This document shows, piece after piece, positions 15,401 to 26,800 of a DNA stretch of 64,000 nucleotides. Made by a program: the position numbers and the translations under genes. The DNA is from Branchiostoma floridae. Its lineage: Eukaryota; Chordata; Leptocardii; Amphioxiformes; Branchiostomatidae. Position 1 is the first letter of the stretch. Every line of letters begins with the position of its first letter. A model generated the notes under the pieces. That model did no database searches and was not told where the DNA came from. It worked only from the letters and a program-made list of their open reading frames with translations. Where the stretch lies: the NCBI RefSeq assembly GCF_000003815.2, contig NC_049980.1, positions 22,333,249-22,397,248 of the forward strand, read 5' to 3'.

Positions 15401-18400
15401 TTATCTTGAACACATAAGCATCTTGACTTTACCAAGCTTAGGGCTAATTTACAAGAGGCACTTTGCATGATGTACATCAATTGTCCTAGGACAGTAATTA
15501 ACGAATGCAAGTGAATCATGAAGTGGATGGCCAAAATGCACAACATGCATACAATGTACATTTGTACACGTATATATGCATAGGACAGGCGACACGCGTC
15601 GCATGGCATTTTATTTCTGTTGCAATATACTAGTACATGTACCATAGTTGCCCTTAGCTGAAATGACATATATTTTAATCACAACAACATGCAGATTCCT
15701 GGGCCAGGGCATAAGATAATCAGAGCTGAAAGCATTTTGTTCCCTGTCCTACTCTACTTTGGGCCTGGTCCCAGAGGAATTCTCAGATTAGATTAGCATA
15801 AGTGAGCCATATGGTAACCTGGTCACCCTCCTTAGGTCTACCTTCACTTCACCTAGAGGTGTTTTTTTACCAGGAACAAAAATATGTCCCAAACATTAAC
15901 AAAACACAAACTGATTGAAATCATTGTATTGGTTGTATCGTTGACATACCACACAAATCAATATTCCTACTCTCAAGAACTTATGTACACTTTTGGCTAA
16001 CGGCAAAAAAAAACATACAAGTCTACAATATAGAAGTAATGACAGGCTTCTATCATCTTTTAAAAATGGCTGTGGCCTGACCAGAAAGTCACATGATGTA
16101 CAAGCATCTTCGTACATTGTAGATCCAATGTTTACTGGCCACGACTGCCTTGGGCCACCAAGAAATAATAAGTTCTGAGCCATTTCACTTGACCCCACGC
16201 CTACTGCAGTACATGTACTTTGCCAGGAGTTTTTTTAAACCAAGTTTCGAGAGCCTGATGTTACCTATAATAATGATAATAACAATAATAACAATAATAA
16301 TAATAATAAAGATAATAATAATAATAATCATCATGAAGATGAGGAGTGTCTCATACTCATAGTAATAACTCTAGTACTAGCAGCATCTCTTCTCCCAATG
16401 TCAGAAACATCAGGCTTTGGCAAGCTTGACTTCACTGACTCAATAGGCTACGCAGCTGTTATGAAGGCTGCTTGGGATATTCTCTACCCCATTTTGGCTG
16501 CAATGGTTTGATCCACTCACACCAGGAAATACATGTAGATCCACTAGTCCCTAGCCTGGTTACCAAACCCCAGCCCGATCTCAAGTATCTTGAGGTTGGG
16601 GTATGGAATCCAGGCTAACTAGTCCCCTGCTCTTTTCGAGAAGTGTGGCGGGTTCTTTAACATGCTCTGAGTGCAACTTTCTCCAAACAAGGGACCTCCA
16701 TTTAATGCCCTACCCGGGGGGAGTCCCTTGCCAAAGCGAAATACTCATTTTCACCTGAGTGAAGTGAGGAAAGTCGTGCAAAATACCTTTCCCAAGGGCA
16801 CAAGATCCGTGACATGGCAGGTTTCAAACCTAGGACCTGAGCCCTACGCACTGCCAATTACACTGTGCAATCTCACCATGTATGATACATTCAGACAGGT
16901 TTCCCAGTGCCATAAAATCTCCAGCATGGATGGCCTGGACAGTAATGAAAAACAGGTGTGGTTGGGAATGGGGACCTGCAGTGCATGGAACCACCTCCAT
17001 TTGTGTCAACAGATCCTCAGGTATTAGCATAGCCTGGTTACCAAACCCCAGCCCGATCTCAAGTATCTATCGTGCACGAAAGATATATCTTGAGGTTGGG
17101 GTATGGAATCCAGGCTAGTATTAGCAGTGATATCCCCTGTTGTCCTACATGTGCAGGGAAGCATCTATTCCATCCAATGTCTAATGAAAAGGAGTTCTGT
17201 TTACAGAATTGATAACATAACAAGTTTGTAGTGACTTTAGGAAATTTAGGAGGAGGAACAACACCCATAATTATGATAATACATATAATACAAGTACAAA
17301 CTGAACATTTAGAATTACCTAACTTCATATTTTGTTGGATATTGTCTAGAGAGAGATGCAAGGATACCATCCACTCTCTGCTTTCAGTGCATGCTGTAAC
17401 TCAACATGACAGTCCTAATTAGAGCACAAACCTGGTCCATCTGATCAAGAAGGTTCTTTGATCTGATAACCCCTGGTTTAATATTTCTTCAGATTGGGGG
17501 TCTAATGTTTGTCTGCCCTGTAGTCCACCCACCACACACATGGAATGCTAACACATGTCCCTGCCACACATGTTCTAAATTCTTCTAATCCCAGGTGGAC
17601 TTTTACTTTAAAAAAAGAGGGTTTCCATTTTCAAGCAGCCCATTAGGAAAGTGGTCTGACAGAAGGGTTGACCACAAGAAGGGGTCTTGGATATCCTTAC
17701 TAACTAGCAACCTAGTTCGAAAACAAATTCAGTCCAGCTACTAGAAAGGAACTTTCAGAATACAAATCCAATGCCAAAGATTTTACCTGTCTCCTCAAAG
17801 AAAAGCGATGGTAGTCTGGTAAAAAGCGTACTATTTTCACAACAGCTTCTGAGAACTGACATCCTTCAACAGCCCCACATACCAGTCCTACCCTCTGGTG
17901 GAGAAACCATGACCCTTGGTCTGCAGGTCTTACACTGTGTGTTTACCTTGCTAAATCTAAATCTTCAGGGAACATCTCACTTGGTAAATGACTAAATGGC
18001 AATCAGGCCACTTTCCCATTACCCTGTCACTGAGGATATCGGATACAATCCCAAGTCATCATTCTCCTACAAGGAAACCAAGTAATCAAACTTTTGGGTT
18101 TTCCTTTTAGTTTTACACTTTAAAAAAAATCCTGAGTCCCTAAGTATGTAATCTGTAAATCATGACACTAGCCACAAAGTTCAGGAGAAAATGGGACATT
18201 ACAATGATACCTAGAATTTCAATCATCATGCCATGCCAGAGTATACATTCTACAGTCACCCTAATGAGTTATACCTTGGGTTGTTTTCCTTCCTGTTACA
18301 GTATATCTAAAGTGTTTTCATTCCTGACCAACCTGACATTTCACACATCTTTATCAGTAGACTGTGGTGGTATGGAGGAAACCCAGTACACATGTTATCA

Positions 18401-20072
18401 TCCTGCCTCATACATGGTCTGACATGCTCAACATTCTCTGCCCCTTAGCCTTCTCGTCCTGCTAACAAATCGAGTGCAGTGTGCTCCAAATAGATCCCAT
18501 GTTTGCAGTCAAATGTTGACATGGACTGTGCAGCTCTAGCCATCTTGCCATGGTCAGTTTTATGCTAGGACAAATTGTTACAAACCTTACTAGCAGTCAA
18601 CCAGGAATCATGTGTTCACAAATTATGTCGGTTGTTGAAATAATTTTAGTGAACTCCAAACTCACTCAGGTGACATTTGGTCACAGTGCATACACACCAT
18701 TAGGGGGACATTTGAGAAGACTCGAAACAGAATCAAATAGCTTGCTATTTGTTCCTTTGTTTATTTGTTCACGAGGTCTTATATGGATACATTTTGGCCT
18801 TTGTCAATCTCGTCCAAAGTGCAGACCAAAAAAATGGAACAGGGATGAAAACTGCCTAAAACATCAATCCATTTTATCCTACTTTAGGATCTTTGCTGAA
18901 GTAAATAGCAAAGGTTGTCTAATATTAATAGTAATAGTAATAGTAATACCATCATCATTATAACAAGATTAAATTTTCTAAACTGCCTGCAGTTTAATGG
19001 GCTGTCACATCTGTCCTGATTTACAACAAACATGATATCACAGCATTAACGTGCACTGATCCATTTCTTGGAAAAAGTAACCACACAACAACAACAAACT
19101 GGACTAACTTAGTAAGTCAATGAAGGAAGACAAATTAGTTTCATTGTGACTAACCCTTTTCCCAGTGACCCAATTACAGTATACCGTATGGCTTAACTCC
19201 CATGGTCAAGATTCAGAAAAATCAAAATTCTGATAGACTCATTGCAATGATCAATGCATACTTGTAATGTTGGAAGGTACTTTGAACTATTGATGTTCTG
19301 TTTATCGAGCCTGGTTTATCATGAAAAGCATACACTGACACAGCCCTATATCCTGCTTGGGGAACGACTGTGTTTTTCCTCACCTTGTTAAAGTGGTAAA
19401 TGTATCTTCTTCTCCTTTCGGTATGATCTATTTTCTAACAATTTATAGTTTAGACAATCGTTTTCAGTTCATAGGATGGGTAAAACAACATGACACTTCC
19501 TAAATTTCAGCCAAGTTTGTCTTGAAGTGAACTTTAGACATGCACGGCACGCGCACATGACAATTTGTTTACTGTCCCAGTTTCCAACCTGACAACGATC
19601 CTGATCTAACTCGGTGGGTACTAAGAAGGCTTCTCGGTGAAAAACAAGTCTAGGGAACAAAAGCTCCCTTCAGACACCAGATCGTAGCTATTGGCCGAAC
19701 TCCTAAACTTTTATTTCTTCACGCTGAGAGGGGGTGGGGGGCGTGAGTGTTTTTCCAAACTTACCCCAACGATTCTTTTCATCGCTTCCAACTTCAGGTT
19801 ATCCTTGTTGCTGTCCAGCATTTGCTTTAGGTCATCATGCCTGTAGACGTCGAGAAAACAAGAAAATATCTCAGCAAACGGTGACGTGACTATGAAGTAA
19901 ACAAGAAAGGAAAACACACAATCAGGCGAATCCGGAACTGGCATGGCTCAACCTACTTCTTGTAATCCGCAGAGAAGAAGCCGCCGGTGGGTTCGGTGCC
20001 GATGTCCGGCTCACCAGTGGAGCCCGCCCGGCTGTCGTTCTGGGCATTGTACGACCCTCCGCCGTTCGACAT
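437..20072 (-). CDS. AP3B: AP-3 complex subunit beta, N-terminal trunk (18 exons, 3' end outside window)
   Basis: Large beta subunit of the AP-3 adaptor, which sorts membrane cargo from endosomes to lysosomes and related organelles. Exons, 5' to 3': 20072-19957, 19840-19765, 14941-14867, 9433-9338, 8577-8417, 6870-6804, 6354-6172, 5902-5723, 5266-5169, 4632-4578, 3793-3722, 3322-3260, 2720-2588, 2204-2095, 1765-1655, 1317-1252, 973-787, 573-437. All introns are GT-AG and the frame stays open for 662 codons. Nearly every exon aligns by memory with vertebrate AP3B1/AP3B2: [16 protein letters not shown] in exon 5, [18 protein letters not shown] in exon 7, an Asp/Glu/Lys-rich insert in exon 8, [11 protein letters not shown] in exon 17 and [11 protein letters not shown] in exon 18. 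This is the adaptin HEAT/ARM trunk. The acidic hinge and the ear should lie below coordinate 1. The start ATG opens MSNGGGSYN and fits the family's short N-terminus. The last donor (caa|gtatgt) is my choice over an in-frame gag|gtgaat 15 bases earlier. Confidence 0.95.
663..711 (+). repeat. 49-bp direct repeat, copy 2 (AP3B intron 17)
   Basis: Second copy of the repeat at 352-400, same orientation, 311 bp away. Together they bracket exon 18. Confidence 0.9.
8801..9328. repeat. 20-bp minisatellite, about 26 units, in AP3B intron 4
   Basis: Tandem units of ggtgtattctaacttgtgat run head to tail from 8801. Most units differ by one or two bases (aactcgtgat, aacatgtgat, gtgcattct, ggatattct). One unit near 9231 carries a 9-base insertion. 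The array ends about 10 bp from the splice donor of AP3B exon 4 (donor bases 9336-9337 on the minus strand), so in the pre-mRNA it follows that donor almost directly. Confidence 0.97.
9496..9535 (-). pseudogene. Truncated duplicate of the 5' part of AP3B exon 4
   Basis: On the minus strand a cag acceptor is followed by gtaaagctggtgtatgtgta, then a run ending in cgaggtt. This copies the opening of exon 4 (9433 downward) with one AAG codon missing and several substitutions. Translated it gives [11 protein letters not shown] against [12 protein letters not shown]. Similarity stops after about 40 bases and no matching donor or second half is present, so this is a decayed partial exon duplication, not an alternative exon. 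Confidence 0.75.
13738..13930. repeat. Dispersed repeat, family A copy
   Basis: Contains the string atgatatttggta followed by a 'gtaggggttgg'-like stretch and then 'tatagatattggcccc'. A related copy lies in SCAMP intron 5 near 39810-39960 (atgatatttggcatgtgg, gtaggagttggg). The shared order of motifs shows one interspersed family. Ends and class are not determined. Confidence 0.55.
16266..16332. repeat. AT-rich trinucleotide microsatellite (taa/ata/aac)
   Basis: Imperfect run of aataat, gataataa and caataata units ending in atcatcatga. Confidence 0.9.
16552..16617. mobile_element. Foldback MITE, TAGCCTGG family, copy 1 (66 bp)
   Basis: Ends are TAGCCTGG and CCAGGCTA. The arms (aaaccccagcccgatctcaag and cttgaggttggggtat) are imperfect inverted repeats that nearly meet. 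The 9 bp on each side are identical: actagtccc at 16543-16551 and again at 16618-16626, a perfect target-site duplication. The loop is 22 bp shorter than in copy 2, which a deletion between two tatct repeats would explain. Confidence 0.9.
16632..16880 (-). repeat. Dispersed non-coding repeat, family B copy
   Basis: Read on the minus strand it has 'cttgggaaaggtattttgca', 'tcactcaggtg', 'attaaatggaggtcc' and 'gttaaagaacccgcc', then 'ctcgaaaagagcagggg'. The last two are shared with 60820-60965 and the first two with 50900-50970, so this is one family with three partial copies here. Its class is not determined. Confidence 0.6.
17030..17117. mobile_element. Foldback MITE, TAGCCTGG family, copy 2 (88 bp)
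   Basis: Same arms as copy 1 with a fuller loop (atctatcgtgcacgaaagat). It is flanked by a perfect 9-bp direct repeat, gtattagca (17021-17029 and 17118-17126). A 9-bp duplication is compatible with Mutator-like transposases, but no transposase is visible and that assignment is inference. Confidence 0.92.
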
Positions 20073-20617
20073 CTTCAGGCCGACCAAACCGAGAGGCGGG
20101 AGGTCAGAAAAACGGCAGGGAAAACTTGCAAACTGGGGTGTATCTCGGACACCTCAGTGGCAGCAGTATCAGGAACCAAGATGGTGGCGAGCAGATGGAG
20201 GTCAGGTGACAGGTATGCAAATGAGTTATGGGCCACGTTGGCGGTCAGAGGTTATTAGTTGATACCATTCATCAGGACATATAGGGGATCTTAACTTATA
20301 GAACTTTAAGTTCCCATTTCATTGATATGATTATCGCGCTATCGTCGTTTGATATTGATAAGTTATATAAAATTTGAATTCTGTGTATATTTTTTTAAAT
20401 TTAATGACATGTATTGATTTATCATATTCCTTGCAGAAATCCCCTTGTACATGGTGGACTATTCTCATTCGAGAAGCCTCTTGCTCGCGATAGATTCATT
20501 GACATTTCCATCATGCCCAAGTTCGATTTGTGACGGCGGGTCAGCCTCCGGTGTCCCCGATAGTCTACCAGTCACGTTCCCGGGCAGGTGGACACTGCTG
20601 GGCCTCCTACGCCGGCC
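20073..20617. promoter_or_regulatory. Shared 5' region between AP3B and ABHD2 (candidate bidirectional promoter)
   Basis: The two start codons point away from each other across 545 bp, so the interval must hold both 5' UTRs and promoters unless distant 5' exons exist. AAGATGGTGGC at 20178-20188 resembles the YY1 core (AAnATGGCGGC). The AP3B-proximal part is GC-richer than the middle, which is AT-rich. No TATA box is obvious near either start. Confidence 0.55.
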
Positions 20618-23600
20618 ATGGAGGTGTTCTTCGGTGCTGCCGTCTTGGTGCTGTGCTACGTCTTCCTCCGCCTGCTCAACCTTAGCAACGGCCCGGCGCC
20701 TCCCACCCTGTACTACCGCCCCTCGGACCTGAACGAATTCCTGCTGCAGACAGTGCCGCTTCTCACCTTAAGGTAATGACATCATCTCGCACTCTTTCCG
20801 ATACGTCTTACTCTACTCTATCAAAAATGTTTTAAAGATTTCAGCATTCTACTTGACTCCGTCTATCGGAAGGCCGCAATCTCAGGCCGAACTTTAATAG
20901 ATCTGACTCACCTCCGATATGAACATGACCATCTCATCCCATACGGAAATGGGAAGTACAGATAACTGACAAGCCTATCTATGAGATCATGCGGTATAAA
21001 GCAGAACTTGTGTTTGCTCGAGATAAGGTCAATCCATTGCATTCTTGGTTGGCAAGGATCGCTGTGACTTCAGCCTATTTAAGCCGCTGATTACATTCTT
21101 TAGCCTTTCGAAATCAGATACGTGTAGTTAAGGGAGTGATAGTTACTAAGTGAAGCATGGTCAATGAGGTATGCATTTTAAAATGTTAACGTATCATTTG
21201 CTTCAACAAAGCTGTAATGTGCAGTCTCGTACAGTAATGTCTTGGAATTTTCCTAAAATGTTACATCATCATTCATAGCTGTACACACCTTACATGGGTG
21301 CATATAACGTTATAGACCAGTATCTGACATAACACATACATGTATGGATAACATATCTGGCTGGCAAGATTTATCAGTTGTCATCACCATTACCAACATG
21401 TTTCCTGTAATGGTATACTACCATTAATGTATCGATAACAACTACAGCTGCATCCCTTTTCACATCAGGATTTTTCATGTGAGCTTTTTGCTATTATGTA
21501 TCCAAATATCACACACACAAACATACATAGATCTATTGATCATGTTTTTGCATCTAATGTTTAGGAGCTTGTTCCAACATCAAATTTAATGTTTCAGCCA
21601 TAACTTAAGTCCAATGTCTCATAGTTCTGTCAAGGTTATTCAATTATGTATTCATACGTGTATCCGGTGATTTTAGGAAAGTATTGATTGAATGCAATGA
21701 AGCAAGCACCTTGGTCTGCTGAAAGGAGATGTTGAATTTTTAATGACATATCTGTGAATGTTATGACAGCATGATTATCCCAGGATCAGTTCACATTCTG
21801 AAGGACACAAGGTCCATTAGCGCTCTTATTTTAGCAGTTGCACACATCCCTCATAATCACTGATATTTCCTAATGTGTAAGCAACCATTCTTCTCTCCTT
21901 TGTGCACTGTATCTGATGAATAGATTTAGCACCTAATGTGTCTCTTGTCATCGTATTTGTATGGATGATTTGTTGCATTGTTGTCACATCATTCACACTT
22001 TTATTGCGCACACATTGCTGCAGTCTCGCTTTGACACTACATATGATATCCCCTCTGGCAGGACATGAGTTATGGCTACGTAGTGCTGGTTGTTGAAGTG
22101 GGTACAGCAGGTATTCTTCTACTTCTACTTCTATGACAAACCCCTAAAGGGGACATAAGCACAGGCCTGAGGGAGTGAAGGTTTTGCCCTAGCACAGCCG
22201 ATGGTGGAGGTTACAACAATGCATGGAAAGGAAACGTTAGAATTTGGGGAAAAAGAAGTGATGTGTTAACACGGATAAATGGAAGTCAAAACAAAAGCAA
22301 TTTAAATAATATGTTTCTTTCTTAGCTGCCATAATGCTTTTGAAGGAGAATGTCCACATCGAACATATTGTGGGTCATCTCAGCAAGGGAGTCGTCATTT
22401 CAGCTAAAAAGTTTAACTCAAGAACTGTTAGGGAAACTCTTCCTGCACCATGCCAGTTTCCAATTCATCGCACTCGGAAATGGCATTTGAAATGAACTGG
22501 ACCTTGAGTACTAATAGCAATTGTTAGCCGCCCATGAAATGGGGTTTTGATAGGACTTCTTTTCGAAATAGGTACCAATTGACCTACTTTGGATGTGACT
22601 GAGTGAGCTGCTTGTTGTGTGACCTACCTGTGTTTTTATGTATTCATGTAGTATATATGATTCATGCATCAATGATGTCCTATACCCATTTGAGGCTTAG
22701 CACAAACCCTGATGTTGCTTCTATTTCTTTGTTCACAGATATACTCCCCCTATCTTGTGGGGCAGGAATGGTCATCTCCAGTCCATCATCCACAGTTTAT
22801 TTGGTCCCAGTCGTTCAAAGGAGTCCCGCACAGGTGAATGCTTCTCAGTCCAGCTGGAAGATGGCTCTACACTCACCTACACCCTGTACGACACGTCCAA
22901 ACCCCACCCCGCAGGAGACATCACCATTGTCGTCTGTCCCGGCTTCGGCAGCTCAAATCGTTCCAAGTACATCCAGGCATTCGTCAGCCTCGTTAGTGAC
23001 CATGGTTACAAGGTGGCCGTGCTTGACCACCTGGGGACTACAGACAACCCGCTGACCGCTCGGCGCATCTTCACCTACGGGGAGACGGGAGAGTTTGGGG
23101 CCATGGTGGATGACGTCATGAGGGAAAACACCACAACACGCCTTATTGTTGTGGGGTTCAGCATGGGGGCCAACATCGTGTGTAAGTACATGGCAGAGGG
23201 GCGGCCACACAACAGAAGGGTGATCTGCTGTGTGTCTGCTGGACAGGGCTATGATGCAGTCAGAGGCAGCAACGTGCTGATGGAATGGACTGGCTTCAGG
23301 AGAGCGTACAACTTCGCCATGGCGCAGGGGCTGAAGACCATCCTTCAACGCCACAGCTACGTCCTCTTCCGTGGCAACAGCGACTTCAACCTCAGTGCCA
23401 TCCAGTCAGCAACCTCCCTGCAGGAGATCGACCTGGCCTACACCCTCCAAGCCGGTGGCTACTCCAGCCTGCACAGTTACTACCGCCACTGCAGCTGCAA
23501 ATTCACTATGCATAAGATAACGGTGCCCACGCTTCTTGTAAATGCCCTTGACGACCCCCTTATCCCCGAAGATATGCTAGATGTCCCGTACAACTATGCA

Positions 23601-23855
23601 ATGAGTCGAGATAATGCAATGTTTGTGCTCACTCGTCATGGTGGCCATCTTGGTTTTTACAGTGGGGGTCTCATCATTCCTGACTCGGAGACCTGGCTGC
23701 ACCGGCTACTGCTACAGTACCTTGATGCAATGTCAACTCTAGCTTTAGACCAGTCCAAAGTAAAGGCTAGCACAGATAGTCTCTTGAGCTCATCCAGTGC
23801 ATTTGAAAATCTGTCTTTGTGTGCCTCCTCCAGTGTAGGGACACCGGTAGACTGA
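20618..23855 (+). CDS. ABHD2: ABHD2-type alpha/beta hydrolase (monoacylglycerol lipase family)
   Basis: Two coding exons, 20618-20772 and 22739-23855, give 423 residues (human ABHD2 has 425). The ATG sits in ggccATGg, and the splice joins AG|A as Arg52. Residues 3-22 form a hydrophobic membrane anchor. ABHD2 signature stretches include YTPPILWGRNGHLQS, EFGAMVDDV, NIVCKYM and CCVSAGQGYDAVR. The nucleophile elbow is GFSMG (Ser193). The acid is in NALDDPL (Asp323 or 324) and the base in HGGHLGF (His355), so the triad looks intact. In vertebrates ABHD2 hydrolyses monoacylglycerols such as 2-AG and is the progesterone-responsive lipase of sperm; that role is not shown here. The resemblance is clearly closer to ABHD2 than to ABHD1/3. 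About 95% of the coding sequence is in one exon. AP3B is divergent upstream and FAM184 convergent downstream. Confidence 0.95.
20773..22738. other. ABHD2 intron 1 (2.0 kb)
   Basis: GT-AG intron (aag|gtaatg to ttcacag|at). AT-rich; I see no exon or clear repeat structure in it. Confidence 0.75.
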
Positions 23856-26800
23856 TCGTACAAGGCATGGTCCCATATGTCACCCACCAGAAGTTTGGCA
23901 TTCTGCAGTTGTATGGGTTGTTCTACCATGGAAGCCTAGACTGTTATTAGCGCCTGTACAGGTCAGCTCCTTGGCCACCCCATGGATTTCTGGCACATAG
24001 AGTTTCCTAGGAGGCATGTTGGCTCTGGGATAACCAACCAGCTGGCCTGTGCAGGTCCTGATAACAGTCTGACTTCCAGGGTAGGGTTGTTGCAGCACCT
24101 GGCCACAGCAACTTCATATTTTGTAGCTGGAAGTTGCTCACTTAAAAAGTGAGATTAGACAGTCTTCATGCTACCTGTAGTGTTTTTGTAAGCTCAAACA
24201 ACAGTAATTCTCAGCCTTTGTAGAAGTTGGTAAATGTTTTCAATCTATAACTTGCTGAAAAACATTATAAATTTACTTTACTAGTGTAAAAGGGTATCTA
24301 GCCATGTTTTCAGTCTTCTATAGTTAGGAACTGAGAGTAAGTAGAGTTGTTGTCATTGATATCAGTCTCTTGAAGCAGTGGCAACATGTATATTCATCTG
24401 TGTCAGTGTTTCAGTGTAACAAATCTGCTCTTGCACTGACTGCCTTGTAGTGCTACTGCTTTAAGATGTCTTCAGAATCAAAGTGACGCTTGTGTCGAGA
24501 TATCGCTTTTATAATTCTGTTTGACGGACTGGCCCATTTCAGCATAAATGATAGAATTTCAGACTATTAAACCCAAATATTCTGTCTTCCTTGTGATGGT
24601 TATGCAGTAGCACAACATTTTTAGCTTTATCAACATGTTAGAAAATGGCTTGGAATCAAGATACAGTCAAATTGAGTAACTATCATGTATAGTAACAAAA
24701 CATGTAAGATTATTATTTTCAGCATAAACAGTAATTTTCGTCATCTCTGATTCATATTCTGAGAATAGAAAAGACATACTGGGGATATTTGTAGTTTACC
24801 CTGAGTAACTGCCATGTATTTTTTCTTAATTTCACTAGCCAACTGCTGCCTACCCCTGTGTCAGGGATCCCAGCAGCAGTGTAATGAAATACTGGATACA
24901 TCAGTTTTTTACATCACATTTCAGACATCTGGCATATCTGGTACCCAATATAGGGATAGCGATAGGTGCTAGAACTCAGAAGTCTTAAGCCTAAAGTTTA
25001 GGCAAGAGGGCTTAAGTTTTGGAACGGTACATTCCCTGCTCTGCACAGTTATAAATTTGTCATCAACCAACTTCAGTTCTCATGTATTCAGTGTCCTTCT
25101 CAGTGCTGATCATTACAAAAAAGAATCTTGAGGCATGTTACAAAAGTCTGCAAAACTTAACTCTTAATTTTCTACAGATCTGAGGTAAATCCTGCATTGA
25201 TTGAGACTATTTTATGTGCCCTGGTGTTACAGTAACATGAAGCAACTTGATGTATCAAAATTGATTTGCTTTGTCTTCCTTTGCAGTCGTCAGTTGTCAT
25301 TTTGCAATTGCTTCTTTGATTACATTATGTTTATCCTGTATTGACAATGCTCTACCTTAGTAGAGGAAGAGCTATTTATGATGAGAACAATGTTTCTCCT
25401 TGCTTGGGGAAGTTGGTGTATAAGCACTTATAACCTGTATTTTGGTAAAGATGAGTTGGAATGTAACTTCCCTCGTTGACAAACAGTGATTAAATGAATG
25501 GTTTTCTCACTGGCCCATATTTTATCAAAAGGTTCTGAAGCAGGTTGCTTAATTTGTATGGCCTTAAAACATTTGGTAAGAGAAATCCAAATGTTGAAAG
25601 TTGAACAAGGATGGACTGTTACCACTTCCACTATTGGGTTGGACAGCTCCAGACATTTTCTAGATTTTTTTTCCAGGAGAACATGACGTATACAAATACT
25701 GAACCTGGGAGATTATTCCTGAATTTGCTGATGGGAGCCCTGTACTCCCGGTGGTGCTAAATGATGTGTTGTTATTCTGGCTCTCTAAGTGAAACTGAGC
25801 TGTAAAAATAGTGAGGCTGAACTTGAAGTGATGATATTTTCGTATAAATTTGCAGTATTTGTACATAAATTGTGTGAGAGATTACTGGCCAAAATGTATT
25901 TGTACATTGTCTCTTCCAGAGAGTTTCTGCTGGTGAAGTTGTTTTCCAGCCTGGATGTGATATTTTTGTATTGTAGGAGGATATCCTCCATAAATAGTTG
26001 TATCAGGTTGGTATGTTACAACTGTGTATTGTGTTCTTTGCTACACAATGGTGACTTCTCAGGTACCTTCCACGAGGTAAAACAGACTCTACTACTCAGC
26101 CATCTTTGGGACCGTAACCTTGCCAAAGTTGCTACTTCACAGAGTGGTAAGACATAGTAGAGTGCATTGTGCCCTGAGGAAGGTAGCAGTGGAGTTACTT
26201 ATCATTGAATGTCAGTAGATTAGCAATTAAAATGTTTTGTATCAAAGAACTCAATTACAATATATAGGACAATATCCTGTTTGTATGTGCGTAATGTCAT
26301 TAGCAGGCTGCTTAAATATATTTTTGTAATGTGTTACCCTATATTTTGGATTTGTGCGTCAGGAGCATTTGCAAGTATAGTCACCTAGTTCATACTATAA
26401 CATGATGATTACTTGTCTTAGAGAGAAACAGTGGACTCAGTTCAGGCGACTTGTCCAAAATTATGATAATGATCACCATGAAAGTTCATCATGTTTGATC
26501 ACAAATTATCAATAGGCTCTTAGATAGATAGCTTATGATATCAATTATTGACTGTACCTTGTTACTTGTGACATTATCTTGATTTTATAAACCAAGTATC
26601 TTGGTTGTTGCATAGATACCAGTATGCATAATATTACCACTTAGGGTTTTAGATTTCTTTATCATATAATTCTATGATAACAGTATGTGCTGTGATAAAA
26701 GATTTAATGTTTAATTATAACTAAATGATGTTTAGTGTGCTGTTCTTTCCTGGTGAATCACCTGTTGTGTATGGTATCCAGTGAGTTTGGAAGTGCTGTC

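Larger units (their letters stand above)
14942..19764. other. AP3B intron 2 (4.8 kb)
   Basis: Contains two copies of a small inverted-repeat element with 9-bp target duplications (16552-16617 and 17030-17117). It also holds a dispersed repeat (16632-16880), an ATA/AAT-rich microsatellite (16266-16332) and a short taatag array (18926-18950). No exon was found. Confidence 0.7.

Noticed and set aside
16815-16850. tRNA-like B box (ggtttgaaacc on the minus strand)
   Set aside because: No A box, anticodon arm or acceptor stem could be drawn; it is part of the family B repeat.
22603-23055. 150-codon plus-strand frame overlapping ABHD2
   Set aside because: Out-of-frame shadow crossing the ABHD2 acceptor; the ABHD2 frame matches the family.
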